38,051 bases of DNA from contig CANRJF010000019.1 in the NCBI GenBank assembly GCA_947630855.1, positions 1-38,051 on the forward strand, in the 5' to 3' direction. The translations under genes and the position numbers were made by a program. The notes beneath the pieces were generated by a model. The model did not search any database. It was given only the letters and a program-made list of their open reading frames with translations, and had not been told where the DNA came from. This document shows positions 1 through 9,233 of the stretch, in pieces (positions within the stretch are counted from its first letter, which is position 1; every line of letters starts with the position of its first letter). Origin of the DNA: an uncultured Lachnospiraceae bacterium. GTDB taxonomy: Bacteria > Bacillota > Clostridia > Lachnospirales > Lachnospiraceae.

Positions 1-8
1 TCAGGCGT

Positions 9-48
9 GCAAAAATGCCATCGCGAAGCGATTTTCATGCATTTTTGC
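9..48. repeat. Nested palindrome upstream of xylB
   Basis: A perfect 10-bp inverted repeat (GCAAAAATGC at 9-18, GCATTTTTGC at 39-48) encloses a second one (ATCGC at 20-24, GCGAT at 28-32, loop GAA). The two would fold as one long hairpin with an internal bulge. No T-run follows, so a simple terminator reading is weak. A repeated extragenic palindrome or a structured leader for xylB are the alternatives. Confidence 0.5.
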
Positions 49-51
49 ATT

Positions 52-78
52 GTATCTGTGAAGGTACTGAACAGATAT
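52..78. repeat. 27-bp imperfect palindrome, copy 1
   Basis: Begins GTATCTGT and ends ACAGATAT, so the two ends are near-perfect inverted repeats. It matches the sequence at 23072-23098 at 23 of 27 positions by eye. It lies just before the xylulokinase ribosome site. The repeat status is seen directly; any function is unknown. Confidence 0.5.
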
Positions 79-107
79 AATTATAGAAGAACTTGGGAGG
101 TAATAAG

Positions 108-1577
108 ATGCTATACATAGGAGTTGATTTGGGAACTTCGTCAGTTAAACTGCTTTTGATGGATAAGAGCGGGAAAGTGAAGAATACTGTTTCAAGGGAA
201 TATCCTTTACATTTTCCACATCCCGGCTGGTCCGAACAGGAGCCGGAGGACTGGTACAGGGAGACAATGGCAGGGCTGAAAGAATTACTGGAGGGTTTTG
301 ATCGGTCTGAGGTGGCAGGCCTGAGCTTTGGCGGCCAGATGCATGGCCTGGTGATGCTGGACAGCAAAGATTGTGTTATTCGTCCCGCCATACTTTGGAA
401 TGATGGAAGGACGAAAGAGGAGAATGATTATCTCAACAATAAAATCGGGAAAGAAAACCTTTCAAAATATACGGCAAACATTTCATTTACAGGTTTTACA
501 GCTCCTAAGATATTGTGGGTAAAGAAAAACGAGCCTGACAATTTTGCCAAAATAAGCAAAATCATGCTTCCGAAAGATTATCTTGCATACAGGCTTACCG
601 GCGTGCATTGTACGGATGTGTCGGATGCTTCCGGCATGCTGCTTTTAAATGTGGAAAAACGTATGTGGTCAAAAGAAATGTGTGATATCTGTGGTATTTC
701 CCAGGAGATGCTTCCCAGGCTTTATGAAAGTTATGAATGTGTGGGAACCATCCTGCCGGAAACCGCCGCACAGCTTGGCCTTGGGAATAATGTAAAAGTG
801 GCGGCAGGGGCAGGAGATAATGCGGCAGCGGCAGTGGCCGCAGGCGTTGTAGGTGACGGAAGCTGCAATATTTCTCTGGGAACAAGCGGAACGGTATTTG
901 TGGCGTCAAAAAAATTTGGCGTGGACAAAAATAATGCGCTCCATGCTTTTTGTGATGCCAACGGCGCATACCATTTTATGGGGTGTATGCTTTCGGCGGC
1001 TTCCTGCAATAAGTGGTGGATGGATGAAATCATAGGCAGTAAGGATTATGCCAAAGAGCAGGAAATGATTACAAAGCTGGGTGAAAATCATGTTTATTAT
1101 CTGCCCTATCTTATGGGAGAGCGTTCACCTTATAATGACCCGGATGCAAGAGGGGTTTTTATAGGCATGACCATGGATACTGTGCGGGCGGACATGACGC
1201 AGGCTGTCTTAGAAGGCGTGGCGTTTGCGCTGAGAGACTGTCTGGAAGTGGTAAAATCCCTTGGTATACAAATTGAACGAACAAAAATATGCGGCGGCGG
1301 GGCAAAAAGCCCGCTGTGGAAAAAAATAATAACAAATGTTTTGAACATAAAGCTGGATATTCTGGAAGCGGAAGAAGGGCCGTCACTGGGAGGCGCTATG
1401 CTTGCGGCAGTGGCATGCGGCGAATATTCCAGCGTGGAGGAGGCTTGTGAGAAGATTGTGAAAACAGTAGATACCATCACGCCTGATAAGGAACTTGCAG
1501 AAAAATATGAGGCGCGTTATCAGCAGTATAAGAATATTTATCCTGCATGTAAGCCCTTATTCAAAAAAATATTATAA
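108..1577 (+). CDS. xylB: Xylulokinase
   Basis: Phosphorylates D-xylulose to D-xylulose 5-phosphate in the cytosol, the entry step to the pentose phosphate pathway. The 489-residue protein has the FGGY-kinase layout: N-terminal phosphate-binding strand (IGVDLGTSS, residues 4-12), the SFGGQMHGLVML segment (73-84) typical of xylulokinases, and the catalytic Asp in GAGDN (Asp237). C-terminal glycine-rich signatures such as GGGAKS follow. An in-frame TTG at 93 lies inside the ribosome site; the ATG at 108 is preferred because GGGAGG at 95-100 sits 7 bases before it. The isomerase gene follows after 26 bases, so the two are probably co-transcribed. Family membership is clear. Substrate is supported by the SFGGQMHG motif and by the xylan genes around it. 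Confidence 0.93.
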   Translation: MLYIGVDLGTSSVKLLLMDKSGKVKNTVSREYPLHFPHPGWSEQEPEDWYRETMAGLKELLEGFDRSEVAGLSFGGQMHGLVMLDSKDCVIRPAILWNDGRTKEENDYLNNKIGKENLSKYTANISFTGFTAPKILWVKKNEPDNFAKISKIMLPKDYLAYRLTGVHCTDVSDASGMLLLNVEKRMWSKEMCDICGISQEMLPRLYESYECVGTILPETAAQLGLGNNVKVAAGAGDNAAAAVAAGVVGDGSCNISLGTSGTVFVASKKFGVDKNNALHAFCDANGAYHFMGCMLSAASCNKWWMDEIIGSKDYAKEQEMITKLGENHVYYLPYLMGERSPYNDPDARGVFIGMTMDTVRADMTQAVLEGVAFALRDCLEVVKSLGIQIERTKICGGGAKSPLWKKIITNVLNIKLDILEAEEGPSLGGAMLAAVACGEYSSVEEACEKIVKTVDTITPDKELAEKYEARYQQYKNIYPACKPLFKKIL

Positions 1578-1603
1578 AAATATAAAAAACAGGAGGATTT
1601 GAA

Positions 1604-3094
1604 ATGAACAATATTCCAAAGGTAAAAGTAGGGATTGTGGCAGTAAGCAGGGACTGTTTTCCTGAGTCGCTGTCAGTAGGCAGGCGTCAGGCGCTTGTGG
1701 AAGCATACGCCGGCAAGTATGATAAGGAGGACATTTACGAATGCCCCGTCTGCATTGTGGAGAGTGAAATCCATATGGTTCAGGCCCTAGAAGATATCAG
1801 GAAAGCAGGCTGTAATGCATTATGTGTATATCTGGGGAATTTTGGGCCGGAGATTTCCGAAACCCTGCTTGCAAAGCATTTTGAAGGGCCGAAGATGTTT
1901 ATTGCAGCGGCAGAGGAAACCCAGAATGACTTAAGACAGGGCAGGGGGGATGCATACTGCGGTATGCTGAATGCAAGTTATAACTTAAAGCTTAGGAATG
2001 TAGGTGCATATATTCCGGAGTATCCCGTTGGGGACGCACAGGACTGTGCGGATATGATTCATGAGTTTCTGCCCATTGCAAGGGCGCTGGTGGGCCTTTC
2101 AAAACTGAAAATCATATCATTTGGGCCAAGACCCCTTAACTTTCTTGCGTGCAATGCGCCTATAAAACAGCTTTATAATCTTGACGTAGAGATTGAGGAA
2201 AATTCAGAACTGGATTTGTTTGAGGCTTTTCATAAACATGCAGGCGACAAGAGGATTGCCCAGGTTGTGAAAGATATGGAAAACGAACTTGGCGCAGGAA
2301 ATAAAAAACCGGAGATTTTGGAAAAGCTGGCGCAATATGAGCTGACGCTTTTGGACTGGGCAGAGGAACATAAGGGATACAGGGAGTATGTGGCAATTGC
2401 CGGAAAGTGCTGGCCTGCATTCCAGACACAATTTGGATTTGTGCCATGTTATGTAAACAGCCGGCTGACAGGACGGGGCATCCCTGTATCCTGCGAGGTA
2501 GATATTTATGGCGCGTTAAGTGAATACATAGGCACTTGTGTAAGTGAGGACGCGGTAACGCTTTTGGATATCAATAATTCTGTGCCTAAGGATATGTATG
2601 AGGAATCTATCAGGAACAAATTTGATTATAAGCATACGGACACATTTATGGGCTTCCATTGCGGAAATACCTGTTCATGCAAATTATCGGGACATGAGAT
2701 GAAAAACCAGATGATTATGGCAAGAAGCCTGCCAAAAGAAGTTACCAACGGAACGCTTGAGGGTGATATTATACCGGGAGATATTACATTTTTCCGTCTT
2801 CAGTCTACGGCGGACTGTAAGTTGCGCGCATATGTGGCGCAAGGTGAGGTGCTTCCGGTAGCGACACGTTCCTTCGGTTCCATTGGCGTATTTGCCATCA
2901 GGGAAATGGGCAGGTTTTATCGCCACATTTTGATTGAAAAAAATTATCCCCACCATGGGGCAGTTGCTTTCGGACATCATGGAAAAGCACTGTTTGAAGT
3001 GTTTAAATATATTGGCGTACCCATGGAGGACATTAATTACAACCAGCCGGTTAGCCTGCCTTATGCTACGGAAAATCCTTTTACACAGAAATAA
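1604..3094 (+). CDS. FucI/AraA-superfamily sugar isomerase, probable xylose isomerase
   Basis: A 496-residue aldose-ketose isomerase related to L-fucose and L-arabinose isomerases. Likely metal ligands are Glu298 (in SCEVDIYGAL), Asp322 (in LLDINN, 24 residues later, the same spacing as the Glu and Asp ligands of E. coli FucI) and a His of the HHGAVAFGHHG segment (450-459). It follows xylB directly with an AGGAGG ribosome site, and no conventional xylA is present in the window. From memory, a FucI-related protein of Clostridium acetobutylicum (CAC2610) has been described as a non-orthologous xylose isomerase, so D-xylose to D-xylulose is my favoured reaction. L-arabinose or L-fucose isomerase activity cannot be excluded from sequence alone. 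The stop codon is 17 bases from the convergent AraC gene. Confidence 0.8.
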   Translation: MNNIPKVKVGIVAVSRDCFPESLSVGRRQALVEAYAGKYDKEDIYECPVCIVESEIHMVQALEDIRKAGCNALCVYLGNFGPEISETLLAKHFEGPKMFIAAAEETQNDLRQGRGDAYCGMLNASYNLKLRNVGAYIPEYPVGDAQDCADMIHEFLPIARALVGLSKLKIISFGPRPLNFLACNAPIKQLYNLDVEIEENSELDLFEAFHKHAGDKRIAQVVKDMENELGAGNKKPEILEKLAQYELTLLDWAEEHKGYREYVAIAGKCWPAFQTQFGFVPCYVNSRLTGRGIPVSCEVDIYGALSEYIGTCVSEDAVTLLDINNSVPKDMYEESIRNKFDYKHTDTFMGFHCGNTCSCKLSGHEMKNQMIMARSLPKEVTNGTLEGDIIPGDITFFRLQSTADCKLRAYVAQGEVLPVATRSFGSIGVFAIREMGRFYRHILIEKNYPHHGAVAFGHHGKALFEVFKYIGVPMEDINYNQPVSLPYATENPFTQK

Positions 3095-3111
3095 AAAAGG
3101 ATACAGGCTGC

Positions 3112-4038
3112 TTACCCGTCTGCCCTGTTATCTGAGCGGCAGAGGGCACAATATTCGGTGGGTGTGCAGTTCTTTAGCTTTTTAAAGGCTCTGTTAAAGG
3201 TGGCAGTACCGGAAAAGCCGGACGCAAGCGCCACATCAATAATAGAATATCTTGAGGAGGACAATAGTTCCTCAGCTCTGCGTATCCGCCTGAAGGTGAG
3301 ATAGTCGTAAAAAGTTGTGCCGGTGTACTGTTTAAAAAGCCTGGAAAAATGGTATTTGGAGAAACAGGCTACACCGGCAGCCTGTTCTAATGTAATAGGT
3401 TCTGTATAGTGGGTGTTGATAAATTGGAATACAATATTGAATTTATTCATGTATTCCAACTGTTTATGGGGGCTGAAAGTAGGCAGTTCCGTATTCTGCC
3501 GGATATGGTTTCTGCCGATTTCCGCCAACAACTGCAGTATGAAAGAATAAATTTTAAACTCACTGAAGGAATCGTTTTTCATGTACTCCCCATATATGTC
3601 CAGCAGCAGTTTCTTTTGTGTTTCATAAAACGGGTCGTTTTTCTGGGCGGCAAAGTACAGCGGGAAGGACAGCAGCGGCAGCAGATTGGGGAAATGATGT
3701 AATTGGGACAACAGCGAGAGATCAAACAACAGGATTAACCGTACGCCTTCTAAAGGCGCCTCAAGGGCGTGAAGTTCCCCGGCTGGAATAATCAGTATGT
3801 CCCCGGCAGCCAGAGGGTAAGAGTCTTTTCCGGCAGTAACATGGTAACTCCCCTCCATAGGCATAATGATTTCTACGGCATTGTGCCAATGGAGAGAATA
3901 ATTTTCGGCTTCTCTGTTAATCCACAGCAGCACAGAGGAATCCTGGGGATAAGACACTTTTTCCTGGTTTGCTTCCACAATGCGCTGAAAGCCGGAATCA
4001 GCAGGAGGATTATTGGAAAGTTTGTCCGGATTTTGCAT
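3112..4038 (-). CDS. AraC-family transcriptional regulator with N-terminal cupin
   Basis: A 308-residue regulator. The N-terminal half (about 30-115) resembles an AraC sugar-binding cupin, with a YPLAAGDILIIPAGELHAL strand pattern. The C-terminal hundred residues carry two helix-turn-helix units: LEQAAGVACFSKYHFSRLFK, then the IIDVALASGFSGTATFNRAFK region before CTPTEYC. It faces the GH3 gene head to head across 119 bases and runs convergent with the isomerase gene. It is therefore well placed to control the GH3-led operon, itself, or both. The inducer is probably a xylan-derived sugar, an inference from context only. The ATG is preceded on the minus strand by a GAAGGG ribosome site. Confidence 0.88.
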   Translation of the reverse strand: MQNPDKLSNNPPADSGFQRIVEANQEKVSYPQDSSVLLWINREAENYSLHWHNAVEIIMPMEGSYHVTAGKDSYPLAAGDILIIPAGELHALEAPLEGVRLILLFDLSLLSQLHHFPNLLPLLSFPLYFAAQKNDPFYETQKKLLLDIYGEYMKNDSFSEFKIYSFILQLLAEIGRNHIRQNTELPTFSPHKQLEYMNKFNIVFQFINTHYTEPITLEQAAGVACFSKYHFSRLFKQYTGTTFYDYLTFRRIRRAEELLSSSRYSIIDVALASGFSGTATFNRAFKKLKNCTPTEYCALCRSDNRADG

Positions 4039-4157
4039 ATAAACCCTTCTTTCTTAAAAATCTGTATAACTATATGTATAATATCAGCAAATTATAAAAC
4101 TGTAAACTCCCATTGCAAAAGGTGAATGGATAAAAAAATAATGTGAGGTGGCATAGT
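4039..4157. promoter_or_regulatory. Divergent promoter region between araC-type gene and GH3 gene
   Basis: On the plus strand TATAAT lies at 4077-4082 with a weak TTAAAA at 4054-4059 (17-base spacer). On the minus strand a possible pair is TTGCTG (plus-strand CAGCAA, 4085-4090) and TATACA (plus-strand TGTATA, 4063-4068), 16-base spacer. The two cores overlap face to face, so RNA polymerase could probably occupy only one at a time. The hexamers are suggestive and not proven. Confidence 0.4.
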
Positions 4158-6302
4158 ATGAGTGAATATACGAGAGAGGCAGCAAAAAAATTAGTGGAAA
4201 AGATGACGTTGGAAGAGAAAATGAGCCAGATGCTGTTTAATTCCCCCGCCATAGAAAGGCTTGGGATTCCTGAATATAACTGGTGGAATGAGGCACTCCA
4301 CGGAGTGGCCAGGGCAGGAGTTGCCACGGTGTTTCCCCAGGCAATCGGACTGGCAGCCTCTTTTGACAGGAATTTATTATATAAAATCGGGGACGTGGTT
4401 TCCACAGAAGGCAGGGCAAAATATAATGAATTTTCCCGCCGGGGAGACAGGGGCATTTATAAGGGGCTTACATTTTGGGCGCCCAATGTCAATATTTTTA
4501 GAGACCCCAGGTGGGGCAGAGGCCATGAGACCTTTGGGGAAGACCCGTTCCTTACAGGAGAATTGGGAGTATCCTTTATCAAGGGTATGCAGGGGGAAGA
4601 CCCGGACCACTTAAAGGCGGCGGCATGTGCCAAGCATTTTGCAGTGCACAGCGGGCCGGAAGCCCTGCGGCACCGGTTTGACGCAAAAGTTTCCAAACAT
4701 GATTTGTATGATACATACCTATATGCCTTTAAGCGCTGTGTGAAAGACGGAGGGGTTGAGGCAGTTATGGGGGCGTACAACCGTGTAAACGGGGAGCCTG
4801 CCTGCGGAAGCAAAACACTGCTTCGTGATATTTTACGGGAAGAATGGGGATTTGAGGGCCATGTGGTATCGGACTGCTGGGCAGTGAAAGATTTCCATGA
4901 GAACCATCATGTGACAGACAGCCCGGCAGAATCCGTGGCGCTGGCAGTAGGAAACGGCTGTGATTTAAACTGCGGCTGTACCTATGAGTTTTTGGGGGAG
5001 GCTTACGAAAAAAATCTGATAAAAGAAGAGATGATTACAGAGGCGGTGGAGCGTCTCATGGACATCCGCATCCGTCTGGGCATGTTTGAGGAATACCCTT
5101 CCCCCCATGAACATTTGGGCTATGAAAAGGTGGAGTGTAAAGAGCATGTGGAATTGGCGTTGGAAGCGGCCAAAAGAAGCATGGTACTTTTAAAAAACAA
5201 GAACGGCATCCTTCCATTACAGAAAGGAAAATATAAGACAATTGCAGTGATTGGGCCCAATGCCGATTCCAGGGATGCGCTTTTAGGGAATTATGTGGGT
5301 ACGTCTTCCCAGTATATTACCCCCTTAGAAGGAATCCGGGAGTATGTGGGAGACGAGGCAGAAGTGCTTTATGCCCAGGGCTGCCATCTCTATAAAGATA
5401 AAGTGGAATTTTTGGCGGAGGAAAAAGACAGATTTGCAGAAGCCTTGATTATGGCGGAACGGGCAGACCTTGTGATTCTCTGTCTGGGATTGGACGCCAC
5501 CATAGAAGGGGAAGAAGGGGATGCGGGAAATGAATATGCCAGCGGGGATAAACCGGAATTAAAACTTCCCGGTCTTCAGCAGGAACTTTTAGAGCAGGCG
5601 GCAGGTATGGGAAAACCGGTGATTCTCCTCTTATTGGCAGGCAGCGCCATGGATTTGTCATGGGCAGACGGGCATGTGGACGCCATACTGGATGTCTGGT
5701 ATCCGGGAGCGCGGGGAGGACGGGCTATTGCCCAGGTCTTATTTGGGGAAGATTCCCCGGGAGGCAAACTTCCGGTGACATTTTACAGGGATACAAAGGG
5801 ACTGCCGGATTTTGAAGATTACAGTATGGCAAAGAGAACCTACCGTTATGCAAAGGGCAATATCCTTTATCCCTTCGGCTATGGACTTTCCTATTCCCAG
5901 ATTTTATACAAAGACGCAAAAGTTGACAGGGTGGTACGGGATGTTTCGGAAAATGCCATCATTGAAGCAACGGCAGTAAACAACGGGAAATATACGGTTT
6001 ATGAAAGTGTGCAGGTATACATAAAACATATGGACGCAGAGGATTATGAGCCTTCCTGGCAGTTAAAGAAGACAGAAACTGTAACATTGCAGCCGGGGGA
6101 AGAAAAAAAGGCAGTCTTTACCTTGACGCCCAGGGATTTTGCCATCATTACAGAAGAGGGGAAGTGTGTAGTCAGGCCGGGGGAATATGCCCTTTCCATC
6201 GGCGGCGGGCAGCCGGATGAGGTAAGCGAAAAATTGACAGGGCGCAAAGTGGATGTTTTTCAGATCATTAAAACCGGAGAAGAAAAAGAGACAGAATATT
6301 AA
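4158..6302 (+). CDS. GH3 beta-xylosidase, cytosolic
   Basis: A 714-residue glycoside hydrolase family 3 enzyme expected to remove xylose from the non-reducing end of xylo-oligosaccharides. The TIM-barrel domain carries WAPNVNIFRDPRWGRGHETF (107-126), KHF (159-161) and the nucleophile motif SDCWA with Asp239. The alpha/beta sandwich (about 360-600) contains the TIEGEEGD segment expected near the acid/base Glu. A fibronectin-III-like domain closes the protein. The SDCWA and EALHGV segments are more typical of xylosidases than of beta-glucosidases. No signal peptide is visible, so it acts inside the cell. An in-frame GTG at 4143 exists, but GAGGTGG just before the ATG at 4158 supports this start. 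GH115 follows after 18 bases. Confidence 0.9.
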   Translation: MSEYTREAAKKLVEKMTLEEKMSQMLFNSPAIERLGIPEYNWWNEALHGVARAGVATVFPQAIGLAASFDRNLLYKIGDVVSTEGRAKYNEFSRRGDRGIYKGLTFWAPNVNIFRDPRWGRGHETFGEDPFLTGELGVSFIKGMQGEDPDHLKAAACAKHFAVHSGPEALRHRFDAKVSKHDLYDTYLYAFKRCVKDGGVEAVMGAYNRVNGEPACGSKTLLRDILREEWGFEGHVVSDCWAVKDFHENHHVTDSPAESVALAVGNGCDLNCGCTYEFLGEAYEKNLIKEEMITEAVERLMDIRIRLGMFEEYPSPHEHLGYEKVECKEHVELALEAAKRSMVLLKNKNGILPLQKGKYKTIAVIGPNADSRDALLGNYVGTSSQYITPLEGIREYVGDEAEVLYAQGCHLYKDKVEFLAEEKDRFAEALIMAERADLVILCLGLDATIEGEEGDAGNEYASGDKPELKLPGLQQELLEQAAGMGKPVILLLLAGSAMDLSWADGHVDAILDVWYPGARGGRAIAQVLFGEDSPGGKLPVTFYRDTKGLPDFEDYSMAKRTYRYAKGNILYPFGYGLSYSQILYKDAKVDRVVRDVSENAIIEATAVNNGKYTVYESVQVYIKHMDAEDYEPSWQLKKTETVTLQPGEEKKAVFTLTPRDFAIITEEGKCVVRPGEYALSIGGGQPDEVSEKLTGRKVDVFQIIKTGEEKETEY

Positions 6303-6320
6303 AAGGAGCAGGGAAATCAT

Positions 6321-9233
6321 ATGGAACTTTATGCAGGGCAGGAGGCAGTTCCCATACTGGTGGAAAAGGAAGCATATGAGGGAGTAAAGCGCATTGCGGA
6401 TACGGTGGCAGGGGATTTTGAAAAGGTTACAGGGAAAAAGCCTTCATGTATTTCTTTGGAGGAATTTCATAAAAATCCGTCCGGTCAGGTAATTTTGTGC
6501 GGCACCATAGGAAAAAGCCCTTTGCTTGAGGAAATGGCCCGGGAAAAAAAGATGAATCTAAAACAGTTGGAAGGGAAACGGGAAGTGTTTCTCATACAGA
6601 TTGTGGAATATCCTTTTTCCTTTGTAAAAAAAGGGCTTGTTATTGCCGGAAGCGATAAGCGGGGGACGATTTACGGTATGTTCGCCTTATCGGAGTATAT
6701 CGGCGTCACCCCTCTTTGCGACTGGGGTGACGTATTTCCGCAAAAAAGAAATATTATTACTGCGGGGAAAGATTTGGAGCAGGTTTCCAAAGAGCCAAGT
6801 GTGCGTTATCGGGGATTTTTTATCAATGATGAGTGGCCCTGTTTCGGTACATGGGTAAACAGGCATTTTGGCGGATTTTGCCAGGAGGCCTACAAAAAAG
6901 TATTTGAGTTTCTCCTTAGGATGAGGGGCAATTATCTCTGGCCCGCCATGTGGAGTGCGTCATTTCCCATAGACGGCCCGGGAAGCGGCAACGAGGAATT
7001 GGCGGACATTTACGGTGTTGTCATAGGCTATTCCCACCATGAACCCTGTTTAAGGGCAAGCGAGGAATGGGACAAAGTCAGGGGCGCAGATTCGCCCTAC
7101 GGCAATGAATGGAATTTTTATACCAATGAAAAAGGTCTTTTAAAATACTGGGAGGATGGCCTTAAAAGAAGCGGAAAATATGAGAACATCATAACCATTG
7201 GTATGCGGGGGATGCGGGATACTTCCATGCTTGGGGAAGATGCTTCTCTGGAAGAAAACATAAGTCTTTTAAAGGATATTATTCATAAACAGAGGAAACT
7301 GATTAAAGAACAGGTGAAGGAAGATTTGACGCAGGTTCCCCAGCTTTTTGTCCTTTATAAAGAAGTGGAACAGTATTTTTACGGAGACACAAAAGGGGGA
7401 GAAAAAAGCTGTAAGCTGATGGATGATTCGGAACTGGAACACGTCATCCTTATGTTTTGTGAAGATAATTTCGGGTATATGCGCACACTGCCGGGGCAAA
7501 AAGAGAGAACCCACAAAGGCGGATTGGGAATGTATTACCATCTGGATTACCACGGCGGGCCTGTATCCTACGAGTGGGTGGATTCCACCCCGCTGTCAAA
7601 AATATGGGAGCAGATGTGTACGGCATACGAGTACGGCATCAGGGAGGCATGGATTGTAAATGCAGGAGATATAAAGTTTCACGAAGTGCCCCTTTCGTAT
7701 TTTATGGCATTGGCATATGACTATGACAAATGGGGCGGCGGCAATTCGGACAGTTACAGGGAATATACAAGGGAGTGGGCAGGGAAAAATTTTCCCGGGG
7801 CCTCCGCCGGCATCAGGGAGGAGATTGGACGGGTATTCACGGAGTATATAGATATCAACAGCCTGCGCAGGCCGGAATCTCTGCATGAAGGGATTTACCA
7901 TCCATGCCATTACAGGGAAACGGAGAGACTGTTAGAGAGAGTTTCTGCCGTGGAGGATTTATCCCAAAACATTGCAGGAAAACTAAAGGGAACGGCCCGG
8001 GATGCCTATTACAGCATGGTGCATTACCCGGCCATGGCAAGCATGAATCTGTTAAAAATGTTTCTGTATGCCGGAAAAAATATGCAGTATGCCGGACAGG
8101 GAAGAAAGGCGGCAAATGCTTACGGGGATTTAGTCAGAGAATGCATTGTTAAAGACAGGGAGCTTTCCTTTGAATTTTCCCTGTTTTCGGAGGGAAAATG
8201 GGACGGGATGCAGCTTGCGCCCCATGTGGGATTTCGCAAGTGGAATGAAGACGGCTGCCGGTATCCTTACACATGTATCGTGACTCCGGTTTTATCCCCC
8301 CGCATGTCCGTATCCAGAAGTGATTCCCTGCATACCTCCTGCAAAAATTACGGTATGCCGGAGGTCATAGAGATTCATGATTTCCTTTATGCCGGAGTGG
8401 AGGAGGTGGTTTTAGAGGTGGCAAATGAGGGGGAGGGCATTCTTCATTACACCATACAGGATGAGAAGGGGCAGATTCCCTGCTGGCTTGAAATTTCCCC
8501 GGCAAAGGGGGATGTGTTAAACCTGACAAGGGTAAAGATTAGATGTGTGCGGGAAAAACTCTCCCCAAAAATCTGGCATACCAGGCTTTTTGTAAAAGAC
8601 AGGGAAACACAGGTGGCATTGGATATCCTGGGGGCTGGTGTTAAGACAAAAGGGCTTTCCCCCATGACCTTTCTGCCTTCCCCGGAGGGAATTATCATAG
8701 GGGCAGAACATTTTGCCGGAAAGAAGGATGTGGCAGGGGGAGCCTTTCGGGTCATAGAAGGATATGGAAAATACGGTGCAGGGGTCAAAGTATTTCCCGT
8801 GGGGGCTTCGTTTCAACAGGAGGAGGAGAAACCTTCCCTCACATACCGTTTTTGGCTGCAGGAGGAAGGGGTATACCGGGTGCAGGTTCTTACAGCCCCC
8901 ACAAATCCCCCCACCCCAGGCCAACCCCTCCGGCTGGTATTGGACAATCACAGGGGGGAGAGAAAATTATTGGAAATCCTTCCGTCAAAATATCTTGCCG
9001 GAAATGAAAGAGACCCTTTGTGGGCGGATGGAGTGTTAAATCAAATCAGAAGCAGCAGCGCTTTCCTTTTCTTTGGAAAAGGGGAGCAGGAGTTGTCCAT
9101 AGAGGCTATGGAACCGGGAGTTGTATTGGAACAGATAAGGATTTCCCTGAGGGACAGGGAGTTTAAAGAGTCTTACCTTGGACCGGAGGAATCCTTTTTG
9201 GTAAAACAGATAAAGAAGGAGGAAGAAATATGA
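6321..9233 (+). CDS. GH115 xylan alpha-1,2-glucuronidase
   Basis: A 970-residue GH115 family protein. These enzymes remove (4-O-methyl)glucuronic acid side chains from xylan and long xylo-oligosaccharides, including from internal xylose units. Family signatures are the GTIYGMFALSEYIGVTPLCDWGD-like N-terminal region, RGFFINDEWPCFGTW (about 162-176), the RMRGNYLWPAMW segment near 205, MRGMRDTSM (about 294-302) and MFCEDNFGYMR (about 376-386). The last third is beta-rich and matches the usual GH115 C-terminal domains. Length is normal for the family and there is no signal peptide. AAGGAG precedes the ATG. The stop overlaps the next start (ATGA), so translation of the esterase is probably coupled. 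Confidence 0.92.
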   Translation: MELYAGQEAVPILVEKEAYEGVKRIADTVAGDFEKVTGKKPSCISLEEFHKNPSGQVILCGTIGKSPLLEEMAREKKMNLKQLEGKREVFLIQIVEYPFSFVKKGLVIAGSDKRGTIYGMFALSEYIGVTPLCDWGDVFPQKRNIITAGKDLEQVSKEPSVRYRGFFINDEWPCFGTWVNRHFGGFCQEAYKKVFEFLLRMRGNYLWPAMWSASFPIDGPGSGNEELADIYGVVIGYSHHEPCLRASEEWDKVRGADSPYGNEWNFYTNEKGLLKYWEDGLKRSGKYENIITIGMRGMRDTSMLGEDASLEENISLLKDIIHKQRKLIKEQVKEDLTQVPQLFVLYKEVEQYFYGDTKGGEKSCKLMDDSELEHVILMFCEDNFGYMRTLPGQKERTHKGGLGMYYHLDYHGGPVSYEWVDSTPLSKIWEQMCTAYEYGIREAWIVNAGDIKFHEVPLSYFMALAYDYDKWGGGNSDSYREYTREWAGKNFPGASAGIREEIGRVFTEYIDINSLRRPESLHEGIYHPCHYRETERLLERVSAVEDLSQNIAGKLKGTARDAYYSMVHYPAMASMNLLKMFLYAGKNMQYAGQGRKAANAYGDLVRECIVKDRELSFEFSLFSEGKWDGMQLAPHVGFRKWNEDGCRYPYTCIVTPVLSPRMSVSRSDSLHTSCKNYGMPEVIEIHDFLYAGVEEVVLEVANEGEGILHYTIQDEKGQIPCWLEISPAKGDVLNLTRVKIRCVREKLSPKIWHTRLFVKDRETQVALDILGAGVKTKGLSPMTFLPSPEGIIIGAEHFAGKKDVAGGAFRVIEGYGKYGAGVKVFPVGASFQQEEEKPSLTYRFWLQEEGVYRVQVLTAPTNPPTPGQPLRLVLDNHRGERKLLEILPSKYLAGNERDPLWADGVLNQIRSSSAFLFFGKGEQELSIEAMEPGVVLEQIRISLRDREFKESYLGPEESFLVKQIKKEEEI

